Of a DNA stretch of 64,000 bases, positions 26,983-36,571 are shown one piece after another. Source of the DNA: Pseudarthrobacter sp. NIBRBAC000502770 (GTDB taxonomy: Bacteria > Actinomycetota > Actinomycetes > Actinomycetales > Micrococcaceae); NCBI RefSeq assembly GCF_006517815.1, contig NZ_CP041198.1, positions 2,418,001-2,482,000 of the forward strand, written 5' to 3'. Every line of letters begins with the position of its first letter. Positions within the stretch are counted from its first letter, which is position 1. The position numbers and the translations under genes are program-made. The notes under the pieces were generated by a model, which saw only the letters and a list, made by a program, of their open reading frames with translations, did not search any database and was not told where the DNA came from.

Positions 26983-27234
26983 CTACGCCTCCTCGGCGTC
27001 CGACCCCGCATCCTCCAGCTCGCCGGCGGCGATCCGTTCGGCGGTGCGCCTGTACGCCTCGGCGATGTAGTCCTCAAGGTCCTGCCGGCCGATGCGCCAC
27101 ATGCCGCGGCCACCGACCTGAAAAGCGCGCAGGTCACCGGCTTTGATCAGCGCATGGACCTGGTTCGGCTTCACGTTCAGCTCTTCGGCTACCTGGGTGG
27201 GTGTCAGGAAACGGTGCTTGGGTTCGTCGGTCAC
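26983..27234 (-). CDS. excisionase-family helix-turn-helix protein (BldC/AlpA type)
   Basis: An 83-residue DNA-binding protein: FLTPTQVAEELNVKPNQVHA is the MerR-like winged helix-turn-helix of excisionase-family proteins, followed by LRAFQVGGRGMWRIGRQDLE and an acidic tail. It could be a small regulator of the BldC kind or an element-encoded excisionase-like protein; no integrase is nearby. The GTG start follows TAGTAT by 6 nt (leaderless). Confidence 0.85.
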   Translation of the reverse strand: MTDEPKHRFLTPTQVAEELNVKPNQVHALIKAGDLRAFQVGGRGMWRIGRQDLEDYIAEAYRRTAERIAAGELEDAGSDAEEA

Positions 27235-27600
27235 CCAGCCATACTATGTGCGGGCGAGAAACGCTTCGTCCCGCTCGACGTGCTCCGCAGTGAGACCCGA
27301 CTCGGGGTGGGGTTGCTCCAGACGGACCGGCTGGTCATGCCCGGCAGCCCAGGCCTTGGCGTCTGAGCCCGGCACGCCGTTGATCCCTGACGAAGAGCCG
27401 CCCATACACCGTCGTCGAAGCCGACCACTACGACCAGTAGGAAGGCCTGGCCATCGGAGCCCTAGTCGAGGCTGAACCGCCGGCCGCGAACTGCGCCCAC
27501 CAGGTCGTCGGCGCACGTTCCCTTTGGACCAACCGATCGCCGTCAACAAGTCACAGTTGGTCCTCGCCTGACAGCGACGTTCGCCGAACAAGTACAGTAA
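27235..27600. other. gap without a supported gene
   Basis: Short frames only, without consistent codon use or start signals. At its end a TACAGT element (27592-27597) probably serves the next gene. Confidence 0.35.
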
Positions 27601-27645
27601 GCTGGCCGGCGTTGTGCCGGCTTCCGTTCCTACATGGGGGACCTT

Positions 27646-28380
27646 TTGAGTCGAGAGTCATATTTTGCGCGCTTGAGTGAGTTGAACGAACCAAGTCCCG
27701 ACGGGTTCTCACACACAACCTCTGCTGCACCCACGCGGCCTCTCATCATCACCGATGAATCAGGGAAGGTGCTTCACGCCACAAGGACCGCCGACACTCC
27801 ACGCGACGCAGATCGACATATTGGGTCTGCTGGGTTCCGGCGAGTCAGTGAATGGAGCAATGGGACGTGCAATGTGCAGCGCGTGCCCGCCTTCGAAAAG
27901 AAGCGCGGGATGATTATCGCTGGATTGGTCGGGGCAGTACTGATCGCTGTCGTCGCTGGCTGCAACGCCATGACCGCAGCCAGCAGCCAGACCTCAGCCA
28001 CCCCAATTCCAGTCCATCACCCTCCGTTCGATGCGAAAGGGACTCTTGTGGTGAAGTCAGCCACGAGCATCCAGCGCGGGCTGCATAACGTCTACGACAA
28101 GAGCAACGACAACTGCCAGCCCATCGGGGGTTACAAGGACCTTGCACTCGATTCCACCGTCACAATCACGGGCAACGGTGGAGCGGTCGTGGCAGAAGGT
28201 CGCATCCGAGGCGGCAAGCAATCGACGACACCTGAGTCCTGCACCTTATCGTGGGAGGTGGACGGCGTGCCGTCGGACCAGACCACCTACACGCTGACGT
28301 TCGGTCATCGCGACCCCGTCGAAGTCACTCAGAATCAACTGCTCGGCGGCTACGAGGCAAGCATCGGCTCGGGCAGCTGA
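27646..28380 (+). CDS. membrane-anchored protein with extracellular domain
   Basis: A 244-residue protein: a soluble N-terminal part of about 85 residues, one membrane helix (GMIIAGLVGAVLIAVVAGCN), then a domain outside the membrane with two Cys (CQPIGGYKDL, SCTLSWEVDG). I prefer TTG 27646 because GGGGGAC lies just upstream; the ATG 12 nt earlier has no ribosome site. The outer domain resembles the beta-rich domains of small Arthrobacter lipoproteins. Function unknown. Confidence 0.68.
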   Translation: MSRESYFARLSELNEPSPDGFSHTTSAAPTRPLIITDESGKVLHATRTADTPRDADRHIGSAGFRRVSEWSNGTCNVQRVPAFEKKRGMIIAGLVGAVLIAVVAGCNAMTAASSQTSATPIPVHHPPFDAKGTLVVKSATSIQRGLHNVYDKSNDNCQPIGGYKDLALDSTVTITGNGGAVVAEGRIRGGKQSTTPESCTLSWEVDGVPSDQTTYTLTFGHRDPVEVTQNQLLGGYEASIGSGS

Positions 28381-28798
28381 CCGCCAAGCAGCACGGAGCG
28401 GATGAAAGAAAGCCCGATAGGCCGAGAAAACGCACCCGTTGCTATGGCGGCCGACCAGAGGGCGCTGAGGCCCAGTCCAGCGCCGCGCCGCCATGCGCTC
28501 TAACTCTGCCCGCCGGGCGGGATTCGACGGGAACATGTCACGCAGACAACGGCGGCCAAGTGTCCCCGTTGGATTCGTGTTCAACCGCGCCCTGAACCAA
28601 GGGACTTACGAGCTCGGCGGCTTCCTCACCGGGCGGGGGAACCGGATGTTAAGAGCCGGTAGGCCCGTGATGGCGAAGTCGACGACGCCGCGAGGCTACA
28701 TGACCCACCCGGAATTGCTGCTGGAGGACTTCGACGCCGAGCAGCGCCGGGTTGACCTGCCTCACGGCAGAGCTGGTGGCGGAGAACTTCTAGCAGCG
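28381..28798. other. gap with possible fragments
   Basis: A plus-strand frame contains MAKSTTPRGYMTHPELLLED, but no ribosome site or family is recognisable, so I do not call a gene. Confidence 0.3.
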
Positions 28799-28840
28799 GA
28801 AAGGCCCCGGTTCATCACGCGGATATGGGCCTTTCTGCTG
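28799..28840 (-). terminator. terminator of the PYGQ-rich membrane protein gene
   Basis: GAAAGGCCC and GGGCCTTTC arms around a 19-nt loop, just beyond the stop of the minus-strand gene at 28847. Confidence 0.6.
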
Positions 28841-28846
28841 TCGGGC

Positions 28847-29443
28847 TCAGACGGGTCGGCTTTCCCTGGACAGGCCGATCCCCAAGAGGACGATGACCGG
28901 AGTGGCCAGCAGAAGGTCGATGAGCAACGGCGCCCCTCCGTAGTAGGGCACTGCTATCGCCATGAGGCTCGACAGCAGGGCAAAGCCCGCGAAGCTGATC
29001 GCCGTGATCGGTACGCCTCGGGTCGTTCCACGCTGGTTGGCCAGCAGCAGGATGCCCGCGGTGGCGTTGCCCAGGGCCGCGATCAGCAGGAGCAGCGCGA
29101 TGAAGGCGTTGTGGCCAAAGCCGGGTCCCGCTTCAATCAGCATGAAGAATCCAAGGACGATGCCGATGATGCCGGCCGCGATCCGGAATCCGGACGACTT
29201 GGGCTTGGCGGGCGCCTGGCCCCACTGCGAAGCGTACTGCTGTGGCGGGTAGGGCGCGTAGTGCGGCTGGCCATACTGCGGCTGACCGTAGGGCTGCTGG
29301 GGAGGGTACGGCTGCTGGCCGTACTGGGCTGGTAGGCCCTGGTTGTACTGCGGCGGCTGGCCTTGGAACTGGGCGGGCGCCACGAAGGGCTGGTTGTCCG
29401 GCTGCTGCGGTGCAGGTGGCACGGGCGGGTAATTCTCGGTCAT
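28847..29443 (-). CDS. Pro/Gln/Tyr-rich membrane protein
   Basis: A 198-residue protein. The first 80 residues are a disordered repeat of PPQQPYGQPQYGQ type; four membrane helices follow (about 87-105, 112-130, 145-162, 170-187). This layout is common in actinobacteria for small membrane proteins of unknown role, also seen in the DUF805 protein at 34725. No ribosome site stands out. Confidence 0.8.
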   Translation of the reverse strand: MTENYPPVPPAPQQPDNQPFVAPAQFQGQPPQYNQGLPAQYGQQPYPPQQPYGQPQYGQPHYAPYPPQQYASQWGQAPAKPKSSGFRIAAGIIGIVLGFFMLIEAGPGFGHNAFIALLLLIAALGNATAGILLLANQRGTTRGVPITAISFAGFALLSSLMAIAVPYYGGAPLLIDLLLATPVIVLLGIGLSRESRPV

Positions 29444-29511
29444 CGGATCCCCCAGGACGTAGTGATGTTGAGGTCAGATTACATGTGCACTGGTTCTGGG
29501 CGGGAGAGTTT

Positions 29512-30120
29512 TCAATCAAGGATTCCGCAGGTTCCACCCAGTCCCCTCCCGAACATCGTCCGCCCGTCGTCGAGGGGGAGCGGGTTGACGTGCACGATGA
29601 TGACCTGGGTGTCCTTCGATCCGTTGTAGCGCAGGTCGTAGGTGACCTGAACGCCGGTCCAGGTGCCGGCGCCGATCGCGAAGCTGCTCTTCTGATCCGG
29701 CCTTGCCGAGACCGACCCGATCCAATCCTCGGTCGAAGTGTTGTCGGCGCCGTACCTGCCCACACCGTACCGGATCAGCTCGGCAAACTCATCCAGGGAC
29801 TTAGCGGTGAGGAAATTGGCGACCTCGGTGAAGTCCAGGCCGGTGTTCATTCCGTTCAGCCGGATCCGGTCCTAGGTCGCGGTGATCGCTTTGTATGGTG
29901 CTTCGATGATGACCTCGATGGGACGGCCGGTGTAAATATCCGGAACCTGGCTGGTGCCGTCGGGAAGCCCGACGCTCTCCTTAGTGAGCCGCCCAGTCTC
30001 CATGTCCAGCAGCACGTACTGTGACGCTTTGACGTCTTTGAGCGCTTCATCGGTTCCCCCAATTGGTGAGCAGACGTTGGATTGAAGCTCTCCGAGTTCC
30101 AGTGGCCCGCCAACGCCCAC
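29512..30120 (-). pseudogene. hypothetical gene interrupted by an in-frame TAG
   Basis: One frame runs from about 30120 to 29512 and is broken only by TAG at 29872-29874. Before it: QYVLLDMETGRLTKESVGLP and PIEVIIEAPYKAIT; after it: MNTGLDFTEVANFLTAKSLD, then TWTGVQVTYDLRYNGSKDTQ. Codon use is good on both sides and only eight codons separate the TAG from the next ATG. Either one gene with a nonsense codon or two adjacent genes in the same frame. No family recognised. Confidence 0.52.
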
Positions 30121-30209
30121 ACAGCTCCCCTAGATGAAGATGGACGGTGAGCGCACGCTTTTGGGAAACTATTGGAAACACTGGCCGTGGTGAGTCACCG
30201 AGGAACGAG

Positions 30210-30407
30210 ATGAACTCAGCAACTCCTAAGGAGCCACAAAAACGCAGGACTGCAGGCCCGGATTCTGAACGCCCGCAAAACGTCGATCGCGACGCTCGCG
30301 CCATGCAAATCGCCGCAGCGCAGCTTCGGCTCGTTACCGACCGGCGCCTGGGCAAGGAGACCCCGGAGTGGGTGAGGCGGCTGGCGGCTGAGAGGCCTTA
30401 TCAGTGA
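30210..30407 (+). CDS. small basic protein
   Basis: A 65-residue protein, Arg-rich, with GAGGAACG before the ATG. The second half forms one helix (ARAMQIAAAQLRLVTDRRLG) and ends TPEWVRRLAAERPYQ. Family not recognised; the pattern is like short HTH-adjacent proteins of Arthrobacter plasmids. Confidence 0.55.
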   Translation: MNSATPKEPQKRRTAGPDSERPQNVDRDARAMQIAAAQLRLVTDRRLGKETPEWVRRLAAERPYQ

Positions 30408-30714
30408 ACGTCACGAGTGATTCGTGCTTGCCACGTAGTTCAGCGCCGCTTAGCTGGACGGGATCTCGTACAGGGCCGGCCAAACCGGGGCGGTGCCCGC
30501 CGATGAGCTGCAGAAGGCCGCCGCCACCAGACCACGTCAGCGCGTAGGCTCCTGTGCGACCGGCTGATAGCCGTCATCGGTGGTCTATGAATTGGTCTGG
30601 AAGCCGATCCCGAGTCTTGTTGCGTACACCGACCCGCCGCCGGAGAACAGGACGGAGTGCTTCCGTACCAGGTGCGGCAGCCGTCGGGACCGGCAGGGTC
30701 GAGCGCCTAGGAGC

Positions 30715-30985
30715 TGGCATTGAGGTCCTCCCCGCCATCGCCCAGTCCATGGGCTTGGACCCGGTGATGGCCCTGGCGTTCGCTGAGCAGGAACTCAGCT
30801 TCCACCAGAACGTCACCTCGTCCGCTGGAGCGATCGGCGTCACGCAGATCATCTCGAGCTCAGTCACTTGGGCTTCCGAGATGGTCGGCCGCCCGGTGGA
30901 ACTGCGCAACACCCCTACCGACCGGAAAATGACTGTTTGGCCGTTACGAATCTCTCGACCTCCAAGACCTTCAGTGGGAGCATGA
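30715..30985 (+). pseudogene. lytic transglycosylase domain fragment
   Basis: The frame encodes SMGLDPVMALAFAEQELSFH and SSAGAIGVTQIISSSVTWAS, which match the catalytic part of actinobacterial SLT-type transglycosylases (catalytic Glu in the AEQE segment, then SSAGAIGVTQ). No signal peptide, LysM or start codon precedes it in frame, and the end runs into unrelated sequence. A remnant of a peptidoglycan-cleaving enzyme. Confidence 0.58.
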
Positions 30986-31104
30986 TCCATACCGCTGGGG
31001 ACTCGGTGAGAGGGCAGAGTCGATGTTGACTGATCACACTAGCCCCTGGAAACTCCCAGGGCTTGAATTGCCGGCGCCATGTCGGTGCATAAGTTGGCCA
31101 AACC

Positions 31105-31674
31105 ATGAATGATCCAGGCCGACTTTCATTGTGGCGTCGATTCCGAAACAGGATCAGAAAAGACACTCTGCTGCACGACGTCGTAGCCGGCATCATCGGA
31201 GGCCTCGTGAGCGGCGCCGTCCTTTCGGCCGTTGCGCTTTCGTGGGACAGCAATATAGCGACCCGCCAACAGCGCGCCGACGATTTGCGGTTCGTCAGGG
31301 ACGTCTACATCCAGGGGTCCACCCGTATGCCCTTCCATGGCGTTGACCTCGAAGGCATGAGCCTGAAAGGATTGAATTTTGCATGTAAGGACAAGGAAGT
31401 CGTGGAAAGATGCTTTGATTTAGCCGACTTCTCCGGCGCCAACCTCAGGCACACCGACATGTCCCTGATGGACTTGTCCTGGGCCGACTTCACCGACGCC
31501 GATCTCACTGGAGCAGACTTTTCACACTCCGATCTCGGTGGTGCCAACCTTTCAGGCGCCCGAAACCTCGATAAAGCCAACTTGCAGGACACTTGCAACG
31601 CCGCGACGCGCTGGCCGGACGGCTTTCCTGTTCCGCCCCCAAAGCCTTTCGGCTGTATCCCCCTGGGCTTCTAG
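31105..31674 (+). CDS. membrane-anchored pentapeptide repeat protein
   Basis: A 189-residue protein: one membrane helix near the start (about 26-46), a linker, then pentapeptide repeats of A(D/N)LXX type from about 90 to 165 (FSGANLRHTDMSLMDLSWAD, then FTDADLTGADFSHSDLGGAN). Such repeats fold as a right-handed beta helix. Four Cys residues may form disulfides. Role unknown. The gene is intact and flanked by remnants. Confidence 0.88.
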   Translation: MNDPGRLSLWRRFRNRIRKDTLLHDVVAGIIGGLVSGAVLSAVALSWDSNIATRQQRADDLRFVRDVYIQGSTRMPFHGVDLEGMSLKGLNFACKDKEVVERCFDLADFSGANLRHTDMSLMDLSWADFTDADLTGADFSHSDLGGANLSGARNLDKANLQDTCNAATRWPDGFPVPPPKPFGCIPLGF

Positions 31675-31839
31675 CCAGATCGACCCCGGCTCAGCCTGAA
31701 ACGTCTGCCAGCAGGGCCGCGGCCACCTGCGGCGCGACACGGTTAGCGAACCGGCAAGACATGACGGGACTGGATGCCGCATGCTTACTCCCCAGCCACC
31801 CCGGAATCCTGTCTGAGATAGCCCCGTGCTTCTTCCTGC

Positions 31840-32168
31840 TTACGGTACGAGAGGCCAAGTGTGCCCGTCCCAGTATTCTTGGACTTCTGCACACGGTACC
31901 AGCCTGCCGGCACGCCAAGGGGCGGCGGTGCCGGAACTGTAGGGACAACCAACTCTGCCTCTGGTGCAGGCATCGGGGCCTGTGCTTCGGATGCGCGGGT
32001 CTGCGGCATGGCCGCCCGCTTCACCTTCATCGCGAACTTCCCAGACTTGGCCTCATCGAGGCCCGATACCTTCTCCAAGAACATGTCGTCGGGCGTTAGG
32101 AGCGTCGTATAGATGGCTTCTTGGCGAGGCACCAAGAACGGCGCCAGCGGTGCCGGCAAGCAGAGCAC
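31840..32168 (-). pseudogene. remnant of a DUF2510 protein, frameshifted
   Basis: A frame with Pro-rich linker ends GVPAGWYRVQ; in the next frame it continues VQEYWDGHTWPLVP and a stop (31840-31842). The WY...YWDGxxW pattern is the DUF2510 domain, a short motif of actinobacterial membrane proteins. One indel lies inside the domain, and the 5' end has no clear start. Confidence 0.5.
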
Positions 32169-32242
32169 CCGCCGCCCACCCGCGTGGCTGTTACCCGGGC
32201 GCTGACTCGGCAGCAGGTGTTAGCAGCCCTGCCTCCCCGGAG

Positions 32243-32284
32243 ACGGGAAAAGCCCCGGTCCGCCATGGGTGACGGGCCGGGGCG
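32243..32284 (-). terminator. terminator of the PASTA-like lipoprotein gene
   Basis: Arms of GCCCCGG type on both sides of a 12-nt loop; on the minus strand they are followed by CTTTTCCC. Confidence 0.7.
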
Positions 32285-32301
32285 TTTGTGTTGCTGGAGA
32301 A

Positions 32302-33306
32302 CTACCCGATCTTCGTCCAGGCTCCACATCGCTGGGACTCGAAGCCTTCTCCGGGATAGACGGTCACCGTGACCCCGTCAGGCGCGAATCCAACGAAGTC
32401 GTTGGCGATGATGTTGCCGCCGCCGGTTGTGCGGGACCAGTAGCAGTCCTTCGTACTCGGATTGGTCCGGTATGTCCCGGGTTCCATTTCTTTGCCGACG
32501 ACGTGTGTTCCGTCGCCGAGCTTCACCGTGTTCACGACCTCTTGCAGCATTGCCGCATGCGGGGCTTCCGGGCAGAGCGCCAGGGCAGCCTTGGCCTGGG
32601 CCTTCTTCCATTCCGGTTTCGCCCAGATCAGAGTGGCAAAGTCAGGTGCGGGCTTGGCGCAGAGCCTAAGCTCCGTGTCGAAGGTCTTGGCCGGCACGCT
32701 GCTCACGTCTCCTCCGTTGGCTGCGACGATGTCCACAATGGCCTGCTCCGCCGGAAGCAACGTTGGTTTGGAGTAGTCGACGTAATCGCCATCAATTTTC
32801 ACCGAGCACGTGTCAGCGTTGGAATAAGACTTACTTGCCCAGACTTCCTTGAGGGAGTGGTAGGTGTCGGAATTCGACGAGGTCCAGATTCCGCCACAGA
32901 TGAACTCATAGCGCTTGGCCAGCTTGGCCGCTGCCAGACGTTCCGCTTCCGAGGTGTTGACGTTGATCTTTATATCGCTGGTATCAGTGACTGTTCCTGC
33001 TGCCGGGACTGTGGAAGTGACGATGGCGTCATCGGGGGCCATACCTGCCCACTTCTTTCCATCCTTGCCCCAGGGATAGCCGAAGAAATCCGCGTCGTAG
33101 AGCAGTTTGCGCGCCTCACCGAATTGCTTCCCGGTGACGTCCGGCACGGCCCGCGTCTTGTGGCTGGGCGTTGGTGTGGGCGTGGGCATCGCTGATTCAG
33201 TGGCCGCAGGCCTCGATGAGACTTGCGCTGCGGGCGATCCTCCGCCGCAGGCGGTCAGGGCCGCCATGAGTGTTACTGCCAAAAGGGCAGAGAGATAGTG
33301 CTTCAT
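32302..33306 (-). CDS. lipoprotein with PASTA-like domain
   Basis: A 334-residue lipoprotein: signal peptide with lipobox LTAC (Cys at about 20), a Pro/Thr-rich linker, then a PASTA-like unit (AVPDVTGKQFGEARKLLYDA) and a larger Cys-containing domain ending with CYWSRTTGGGNIIANDFVGF. The last part resembles a repeated beta domain found at the end of actinobacterial DUF4190-like or lipoprotein genes. GGGGA precedes the ATG. It is outside the cell, anchored to the membrane. Function unknown. Confidence 0.85.
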   Translation of the reverse strand: MKHYLSALLAVTLMAALTACGGGSPAAQVSSRPAATESAMPTPTPTPSHKTRAVPDVTGKQFGEARKLLYDADFFGYPWGKDGKKWAGMAPDDAIVTSTVPAAGTVTDTSDIKINVNTSEAERLAAAKLAKRYEFICGGIWTSSNSDTYHSLKEVWASKSYSNADTCSVKIDGDYVDYSKPTLLPAEQAIVDIVAANGGDVSSVPAKTFDTELRLCAKPAPDFATLIWAKPEWKKAQAKAALALCPEAPHAAMLQEVVNTVKLGDGTHVVGKEMEPGTYRTNPSTKDCYWSRTTGGGNIIANDFVGFAPDGVTVTVYPGEGFESQRCGAWTKIG

Positions 33307-33620
33307 GTCCCCGATTTCAAAAGTGTGAGCGTAGGTGCGTCCCGCTGCTTGAGACTCGCGGGGACCGGTGACCGGTGCGAGTGGCAGTAAGTCCCCCGGA
33401 GCAGAACACAGACGCTTGCGGCAGAGTACTCCCAGCGCGGGTAAGGCCCCGGACAACAATAGGGCCGTCCTTCAGGTGATCGGAGGTATCCCGGGCTTTG
33501 AACATCAAGAGGCCGGGACCTGTTTTGGGATTGCAGCAGGCCGCCCAGACGAGCCAATCAGTCATGCGACTGCATAGGCGCGAACAGTCCGTTTCCCCCA
33601 ACAGGCAGGCCAGGCGGCAG
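33307..33620. other. gap without a supported gene
   Basis: A minus-strand frame (WLVWAACCNPKTGPGLLMFK) is open for about 80 codons, but has no ribosome site or family match. Confidence 0.3.
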
Positions 33621-33653
33621 AGCAGCCCCGGACCGATGCGGTCCGGGGCTGCT
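33621..33653 (-). terminator. strong hairpin downstream of lipoprotein gene
   Basis: A perfect 14-bp stem AGCAGCCCCGGACC/GGTCCGGGGCTGCT with a 5-nt loop, 14 bp beyond the lipoprotein stop. No T tract. Confidence 0.7.
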
Positions 33654-33666
33654 GTCGTTGACCTGC

Positions 33667-34197
33667 CTACGGGGTGATCGTCAGGGACGCGACCGGCTGC
33701 AGGATCGGATTGCTGATGGTCACCTTGATGGGGCCGGGGGCTACGTCGAAGTCGACGAAGCCGCGGTTCTTGTCGCCGACAGCGACCTTGCTGGAGCCGA
33801 TGATGCCGTCGCCGACGATCGTCATGTCAGCCTTGCGCCCGTCGGCGTCCTTGGCCTCAAAGTACATCGGGTTCGAGCTGGTGGTGCCCTTCTCGGTTTC
33901 CCAGAGGACATCCAACTGCAGGAACTTGCCGTTCTTCGCGGCGGGGGCGTATTGGTTGGCGCTGACCTTGTCGACGAACTTGGCCGAGACGATGGTGATC
34001 TTGGCGACGTTGCCGTTGCCCATGTCAGCCGTGAACGGGGTGCCGACCGTCGGCTCCGCAGCTTTGGTCTCGGCAGCGGCAGCAGCCGGGGCAGCGCTAG
34101 AGCCGCCGGCGGCCGGGGCAGAGGAGCTGGTGGAGCTTCCGCAACCGGCGAGCAGGGGTACGGCGATGAGCGCAATGAGTGCGAGGTTCTTCTTCAT
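33667..34197 (-). CDS. lipoprotein with DUF4352-like beta domain
   Basis: A 176-residue lipoprotein: lipobox LLAGC (Cys at about 19), a low-complexity Ser/Ala linker, then an immunoglobulin-like DUF4352-type domain (VAKITIVSAKFVDK, GKFLQLDVLWETEKG, FVDFDVAPG). The family is extracellular and of unknown function. The ATG is chosen because the signal peptide starts there (MKKNLALIALI). Confidence 0.87.
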   Translation of the reverse strand: MKKNLALIALIAVPLLAGCGSSTSSSAPAAGGSSAAPAAAAAETKAAEPTVGTPFTADMGNGNVAKITIVSAKFVDKVSANQYAPAAKNGKFLQLDVLWETEKGTTSSNPMYFEAKDADGRKADMTIVGDGIIGSSKVAVGDKNRGFVDFDVAPGPIKVTISNPILQPVASLTITP

Positions 34198-34357
34198 GGT
34201 GTCTTTCTGTTCCGCGAGTGATGCTGGCGGCCACCATATGCATAAGCGTCCCCCAACAAGGGTGAGGATACACCTTCCACTCAAGTCACAGGGGCACCAG
34301 TCAGACTTTTGATGTCAGACGTCTGTCACAAATCGGTTGCCTGAGGTTACGAACGCG

Positions 34358-34385
34358 AAAAGGCCCCGGGCGTCCGGGGCCTTTT
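34358..34385. terminator. bidirectional rho-independent terminator
   Basis: AAAAGGCCCC and GGGGCCTTTT arms form a symmetrical hairpin with A and T tracts on both sides. Confidence 0.85.
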
Positions 34386-34607
34386 CTACATCAGTTCCGC
34401 GAAGTCGAAGGAAGGCAGAACCGGGGGCCGGTCCTTGGGGGCGTAAGGGGTCAGGAGCAACTTCATGCCGGCCTCGGCCGGTGTCCGGTCAGCCTTGTAC
34501 TGGTTGCACTTGAAGCAGCAGCCGACCGCTTCGGGGAGCGTGCAGCGTCCTCCAACGCCTAAGTCGCTCCCCCATAAGACGCCCGATAAGGGATAGCCCG
34601 ATGAGCG
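34386..34607 (-). pseudogene. fragment with HNH-like Cys motif
   Basis: An open frame without a start encodes GCCFKCNQYKADRTPAEAGM and PVLPSFDFAELM before TAG at 34386-34388. CxxCNQxKxDxTPAE resembles the second half of HNH endonucleases. A TGA lies upstream in frame (34608-34610). Probably the 3' end of a broken gene. Confidence 0.45.
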
Positions 34608-34682
34608 TCAAAGCAACCCTCCGAGAGTGAAGAAGTCACGGTTCGGCGGCCTCTTCGTCGCCAGGTGGGATGAGACGCGAAA

Positions 34683-34711
34683 GAGGGGAAGGACGGTATG
34701 GCCTTCCCCTC
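34683..34711 (-). terminator. hairpin terminator of the DUF805 gene
   Basis: GAGGGGAAGG/CCTTCCCCTC arms, 9-nt loop, 13 bp beyond the DUF805 stop. Confidence 0.65.
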
Positions 34712-34724
34712 TTCCTTGGGTCCG

Positions 34725-35228
34725 CTATGCAGTGGGCTGGTCGTACTGCTGGCCGTGCGGGTCAGGGCCGAGCAGCATGAACACCAGCAGGATGATGGCG
34801 CCGGCGAACGGGATCAGGCCGAGCAGGATCATCCAGCCGCTCTTGTTGCTGTCATGCAGGCGTCGGACGATCAGTGCCAGCGACGGGATGAAGGTGGCCA
34901 ACAAGAAGATCAGCGCCAGGATGCCCCCGATGAAGGTTCCCGGGCCCGCGGTGGAGCCGTAGGCGGTGTAGTGAACACCACTCTGAACCATGATGTTCAG
35001 GATGATACCGACAACGGAGGACACCAGGGTCCACCACCAGTATTCGCTGCGGCTGGCGCGGCCGGAGAAGTCGGCGTACTTCTTGAAGAACCGCTTGACG
35101 GCTGCCGCGAACGGGGCGCCGTAGTAGGGAGCCCACAGGGGCGGTTCCCCGCTGGGCCAGGACTGCTGGGGCGGGTACTGCTGCGGTGCCTGGTAGGGCT
35201 GCTGCGACGGATATTGCGGGTAGCTCAA
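34725..35228 (-). CDS. DUF805 membrane protein
   Basis: A 167-residue protein. A Pro/Gln/Tyr-rich head (about 40 residues) precedes the DUF805 domain: FFKKYADFSGRASRSEYWWW, then membrane helices, with the typical RRLHDSNKSGWMILLGLIP. The family is a widespread membrane protein without known activity. The TTG start follows GGGGGAA by a few bases. Confidence 0.9.
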   Translation of the reverse strand: MSYPQYPSQQPYQAPQQYPPQQSWPSGEPPLWAPYYGAPFAAAVKRFFKKYADFSGRASRSEYWWWTLVSSVVGIILNIMVQSGVHYTAYGSTAGPGTFIGGILALIFLLATFIPSLALIVRRLHDSNKSGWMILLGLIPFAGAIILLVFMLLGPDPHGQQYDQPTA

Positions 35229-35860
35229 AGGTATTCCCCCAAGGTGCCAGAGTGATGAGACAGGCTGATCTTACGGGCAATCAGGGGAGAAACAGCCAGA
35301 GCAATAGTAACAATTTTCCCAATTCACGAGGGATCTTAGGCGCCCAGGCTCCCGAACGTCGTCTGGCAGATCAACAACCAGGTCACGGACGCGGCCGCGA
35401 TCAGGACTCTTTCCTACCAGACGTCCTTGCCGGCGACAATTCCGGGGCGCTAATGGCCCATCATCAGCACGCCAGTGGGAGCGAGCATGACCGCCCGGCC
35501 CTCCGTGGCACCGGGCCCCCACGGCCGGACAGTATGAGTCCCGGGAGCCCTATCCGACCGACCCCCTCGGCCCCGGCGCTGTCGCGTAATCCGGTCTGCA
35601 CTCTTTACTATGCGTCCCAAGTCCCGACGGCCGTCTCTGCGGAGATTGAACCCCGGCCCGGCGCCCTTTCCGGCGGTAGCCGCACACATGGTGGGTGGGA
35701 ACGCCGCCGGTCCTTCGTGACCGCCCAGGCGACGCCGCCACCGGCGGAACGTCATGAAAGCGGCCGAATTTCCACCACGCTGAGCGGACCCACACAATAG
35801 TTCCGGGCAGCGCCGCCCAGCCCGGCCAGCATTCCGGGCGTACTACCTATGGGGATCTTT
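35229..35860. other. gap without a supported gene; orphan CCGCACACAT box
   Basis: No frame here has both a start signal and coherent codon use. A CCGCACACAT box lies at 35680-35689, but 7 nt beyond it there is GGG rather than a start codon. It may mark a lost gene. Confidence 0.35.
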
Positions 35861-36571
35861 ATGAGCAACGAATACCACCTCGCTGACGGCTCGCCACGCT
35901 ACGGCCACCGCACCGAAGAAACCGACGTCCCGGCAACCACCGCCATCCGCGTCGAGGAAGCCGCCGAAGGAGCCGCCCGGCTCGGCCTCGACGAGATGGC
36001 CGCCGCCATTGACAAGCGCCTGGCCAGCTCCTGGGCCGACAAGCCCGACACGTCAGTGACAACCCTGCGGGAGCAGAACCCGGAGGAGCTGGCCGCGGCC
36101 CGCGCGCTTGTGAAGCTGCATCTGGGCACCCAGCGGCAGTGGCGGATGAAAGCCCAGGCTGTCCGCGACAGGCAGCTGGCCGGCCTCATGGCCCGCCGGA
36201 AAGCCAGCGGCAGCGCCCGGGAGATCCTGGCCCTGCGCCTGGGACTCGTCATCGCCCTGATCGCTCCGCCGGCCTACATCGTGGCCACCAACCAGACCGA
36301 TGTCCTGAAGCTGGTCATCGCCGGCATCATCTGCACCATTGCCGCTCTGGTCGGCGGGCACTTCCTCACCATCCGTGCCCGCGTCCCGGTGATGCCGAAC
36401 ATCCGCGGCCCCTGGCTGGCCGAACTGCGCGAGGACGTCGTGAACGCGACCCTCGTGGCCATCCTGCAGAACAAGGGCACCGCGCTGCCGCCGGCGACTG
36501 CGGCCGCAGCACAGCGGGGCTGGGGCAGCATTCAGGAGGCCGTTGCGGCTGTCGCCGCGCTTCGTCGTTAG
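35861..36571 (+). CDS. membrane protein with coiled N-terminal part
   Basis: A 236-residue protein. The first 125 residues are polar and helical (EEAAEGAARLGLDEMAAAID), then two membrane helices (about 132-150 and 158-177), then a soluble tail ending in an Ala-rich helix. GGGGA precedes the ATG. Its last four bases overlap the end of the convergent gene. Function unknown. Confidence 0.78.
   Translation: MSNEYHLADGSPRYGHRTEETDVPATTAIRVEEAAEGAARLGLDEMAAAIDKRLASSWADKPDTSVTTLREQNPEELAAARALVKLHLGTQRQWRMKAQAVRDRQLAGLMARRKASGSAREILALRLGLVIALIAPPAYIVATNQTDVLKLVIAGIICTIAALVGGHFLTIRARVPVMPNIRGPWLAELREDVVNATLVAILQNKGTALPPATAAAAQRGWGSIQEAVAAVAALRR

Noticed and set aside
28493..29335. Plus-strand frame of about 280 codons opposite the PYGQ-rich membrane protein
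   Set aside because: Its second half is antisense to a convincing four-helix membrane protein; only the first part could be a fragment.
31105..31674. Quinolone-resistance (Qnr-like) pentapeptide protein
   Set aside because: The N-terminal membrane helix and short repeat region differ from Qnr/MfpA proteins.
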